A stretch of DNA of 25,019 bases from the NCBI GenBank assembly GCA_017444165.1, contig JAFSXH010000221.1, positions 1 to 25,019 on the forward strand, read 5' to 3'. Shown here in pieces: positions 23,901 through 25,019 of this stretch; within the stretch, counting starts at the first letter, position 1, and each line of letters starts with the position of its first letter. Source of the DNA: a bacterium. GTDB lineage: Bacteria; Vulcanimicrobiota; Xenobia; Xenobiales; Xenobiaceae. The translations under genes and the position numbers were made by a program. The notes under the pieces were generated by a model. The model was given only the letters and a program-made list of their open reading frames with translations, made no database searches and had not been told where the DNA came from.

Positions 23901-24643
23901 GCTCTGCTTCCTAATCTCTCTAAATTATTGGGAAGATAGACTGTTTTAAATGAAGAACAATCATCAAAAGCTGATTCAGCTATTTCATTAAGATTGATAG
24001 GAAAAGTTAAATCTTCTAATTTTTCGCACCCTTTGAAAGCTGAATTGCCAATGGACACTAAATGAGTAGGCAAATCTAATTTATTCAAGTTGACGCAGCT
24101 ACGAAAAGAATCATCACCTAATTTAGTGATGTTATCTGTTAAGGAGACTCTTTCCAAACTGACACAACCGCAAAAAATTCCATTAGGAAAGACATCAAGA
24201 TCGGCATTGACTATGGCTTCAGATAATTTTTCACAATTTTTACAGAGATCTTCACCCAAATCCGTAACACTGTCAGGTATATCTATACTTTTTAAATTAA
24301 CACAATTTTGAAAAGCCGCTCGACCTATGCTCGTAAGACCTGAATTTAATACAACACACTCTAAATTATAGCAATCTAAAAAAGCCTCCTCACCGATAAA
24401 TTCCACCCCTTCTGGAATAATAACTTTGCGCAAATTCTGACATCGGTAAAAAGCCTTATCAGCTATAGCACATATTTTTGTTCCCAAAACATCACGAGGA
24501 ATATTCATCTGACGCGCTTTGTCATCTATACAGCGCACCAAAACAATACCTTGATCGGATTTGCGAAAATCAAAATTACCTATAAAATTTACTAAAGAAT
24601 CATGTTCATTTTCACCTTGAATATCATTAAATACCCAATCCAT
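20906..24643 (-). CDS. BspA-type leucine-rich-repeat (LRR_5) protein with three capped LRR cassettes
   Basis: A 1245-residue protein with about 29-30 repeats of the BspA/LRR_5 kind, each with I-G-x-x-A-F-x-x-C-x-x-L and a following I-x-L/I-P. They fall in three blocks: about residues 30-512, 560-793 and 973-1183. Each block ends alike, with F-G, a D/F-rich loop and N-S-x-A-x-x-Y or a close variant, then a short I-K strand. Blocks 1 and 3 open with a shared K-S-x-D...L-x-R/K-C strand. A charged helical linker (795-972) separates blocks 2 and 3, and the last 30 residues are very basic (K-R-K-R-R end). No signal peptide is seen. It follows the TamB-like gene at 44 bases and precedes the nuclease-like gene. 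The ATG at 24643 has only a distant AAAGGA. Protein-protein binding is likely; partners are unknown. Confidence 0.88.
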   Translation of the reverse strand: MDWVFNDIQGENEHDSLVNFIGNFDFRKSDQGIVLVRCIDDKARQMNIPRDVLGTKICAIADKAFYRCQNLRKVIIPEGVEFIGEEAFLDCYNLECVVLNSGLTSIGRAAFQNCVNLKSIDIPDSVTDLGEDLCKNCEKLSEAIVNADLDVFPNGIFCGCVSLERVSLTDNITKLGDDSFRSCVNLNKLDLPTHLVSIGNSAFKGCEKLEDLTFPINLNEIAESAFDDCSSFKTVYLPNNLERLGSRAFCNCSSLTNVYIGNKLHYIGVSAFSGCSSIVNITLPANIDRLESRVFCDCVNLREIDISSCRLEYIGSRAFSGCKSLERVYLPNCLATIKDGAFENCQKLENIEIPDSVVKLEKSSFEGCSTLKSFRLPQGVTYVPDRLCRDCYNLSNLELGEQVVNIGAYAFSGCCALEKLYLPGSLKSLAPRSFAKCTNLLEVKINEGLHFIGKDAFAGCRNLERINLPGSVRIFGNDKKYEDIFDTEANNLVIVGSANTEARKYASAYRIKFYDLVLNEFLEGDVESSQEAEEAESSEDDYIIEDEYLTSKPIGNKISIIYIRPNSYGAVVLKDGRNAIRHKAYEKKADTRRSMPVAIYLENINVIGNRAFCNRCVVHLDCGNMLTSIGKSAFWGCVFLQKIDWSINLKVIDKCAFWGCKSLRSVNLPDSVESVDNWAFFACANLEDLKLSDSLISIGDYTFAYCTSLKCVVIPEGTRSIGLGAFSNCPALERVVIPPSVHHFGNVSGDFSPIFGQCNALTQDKNFTDKLVIVCEENSVAHEYAKKYNLKVELRRFNSEKYQPDSLRPKKSNQILDGLGMSFQNSDKVHRKSEEVISSALERVETTSRDVNLSVNFMESLRRSYKQVVNSGILNLRLEDAKLDIWRAALEVLNVAQEKRVWEEDKNSEKIKQTLNSSKLFYSINEILKNSLYSVEESAQDSVSEEHQELSVLRGAVETIEKALSLAENDEEKIWKKSKDDVTLAKCPRLGKKVIQVPNTLEDGRIITALTDGFLKGDDVVEEVSLGRDLLRIGKEAFRGCKNLEIVKLSENLKIIDNNAFRGCVALKYIELPRTVTYIGDHAFCACDRLQRIMLSDLLEEIGDFAFADCINLEELFIPENVISLGSGLLFGCRKLRYLGVPPTCVNFGKLGDNKLIDVFEQLTVLTPRNSPAWNYFSNLGIKCEDLPATKWKEFISAQEEVMKDKNIIPEEVNSVEEVVAEEDKNDKKKSKYLKRQANMKRKRR

Positions 24644-24687
24644 ACGCTACAAAAAAAATTCCTTTCTCAGAAAAATAATATACAATT

Positions 24688-25019
24688 TTAAAACTCCCAG
24701 AATCCTTGATACCAAGGTCTTATCTGACCATCTTGATCAAAACCTAATCTAAATAACATATTGGGCCTAAATCTCCACTCCACTCCATAAACACTTTCAT
24801 CCAAACCAGAATGACTATTCATTGTGCGAGTTAAAGTGAACAAAAATGTATCTTTGCTGTCGATAGCCTTAGCAATCTTGATAGAGTAGCTGTGCGGCGA
24901 AGTCATATCTACAGAGAAATCGGATAAGAAGAGCATCTTGCTTATTTCCTGCGTCAAAGGAGAGGCGAGGACTTTAGAGAGCATAGATATACCTGAAGTT
25001 CCTAGATTTACATCGGAAC
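24688..25019 (-). CDS. TamB/DUF490-like translocation-assembly protein, C-terminal end (partial)
   Basis: The frame is open to the right edge, so only the last 110 residues are visible. An ATG at 24984 is internal, as the frame continues upstream without a stop. The sequence has the pattern of the TamB C-terminus: a G-T-S-G-I-S lead, helix, then alternating beta strands and a final Y-G-V-E-W-R-F-R-P-N strand ending with G-F-W-E-F, an aromatic C-terminus as in outer-membrane-associated proteins. TamB proteins span the periplasm and move lipids or help outer-membrane assembly. If right, it shows an outer membrane in this organism. The fragment is short, so another beta-rich envelope protein is possible. 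The LRR gene starts 44 bases downstream on the same strand. Confidence 0.6.
   Translation of the reverse strand, partial: SDVNLGTSGISMLSKVLASPLTQEISKMLFLSDFSVDMTSPHSYSIKIAKAIDSKDTFLFTLTRTMNSHSGLDESVYGVEWRFRPNMLFRLGFDQDGQIRPWYQGFWEF

Overview
The window comes from an uncultured bacterium of moderate-to-low GC content that very probably has an outer membrane. The evidence for an outer membrane is a TamB-like C-terminus at the right edge and lipobox-type secretion signals. A POT peptide transporter, a NifU-like/GGGtGRT pair and BspA-type leucine-rich repeats would suit an anaerobic, host- or gut-associated lifestyle. The sequence alone does not fix the phylum.

Layout. (1) 1-2976, plus strand: the 3' part of a POT-family peptide transporter with a strong terminator, then a two-gene operon encoding a NifU-like scaffold protein and a GGGtGRT-family protein, also ending in a terminator. 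(2) 3058-16583, minus strand: an accessory block of four unusual genes. In transcription order these are a 2040-aa and a 948-aa coiled-coil protein, both ending in glucosaminidase-like plus CHAP domains. After a terminator and a new promoter come a 390-aa cysteine-rich coiled-coil protein and a 991-aa lipoprotein with bacterial Ig-like domains. (3) 16852-19642, plus strand: a histidine-phosphatase-family enzyme followed by three tandem cyclophilin-type prolyl isomerases. One carries a hydrophobic N-terminal signal or anchor, one is a probable lipoprotein and one has no signal. (4) 19641-19838: a nested inverted-repeat element between convergent genes. (5) 19865-25019, minus strand: a probable three-gene unit of a TamB-like C-terminus (partial), a 1245-aa protein with three capped leucine-rich-repeat cassettes, and a PD-(D/E)XK nuclease-like protein.

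The strongest candidate for an undescribed system is region 2. The two giant proteins share a conserved N-terminal stretch that is not a Sec signal, a long Ala/Gln/Glu coiled coil with a conserved break, Gly/Asn linkers and a two-domain cell-wall hydrolase end. A short coiled-coil module links them to the 390-aa protein. The larger protein also carries five diverged copies of a repeat I do not recognise. Together they look like exported, very long wall-acting fibres or effectors whose secretion route is not encoded here. That system-level reading is inference; the domain layout and repeats are visible in the sequence.
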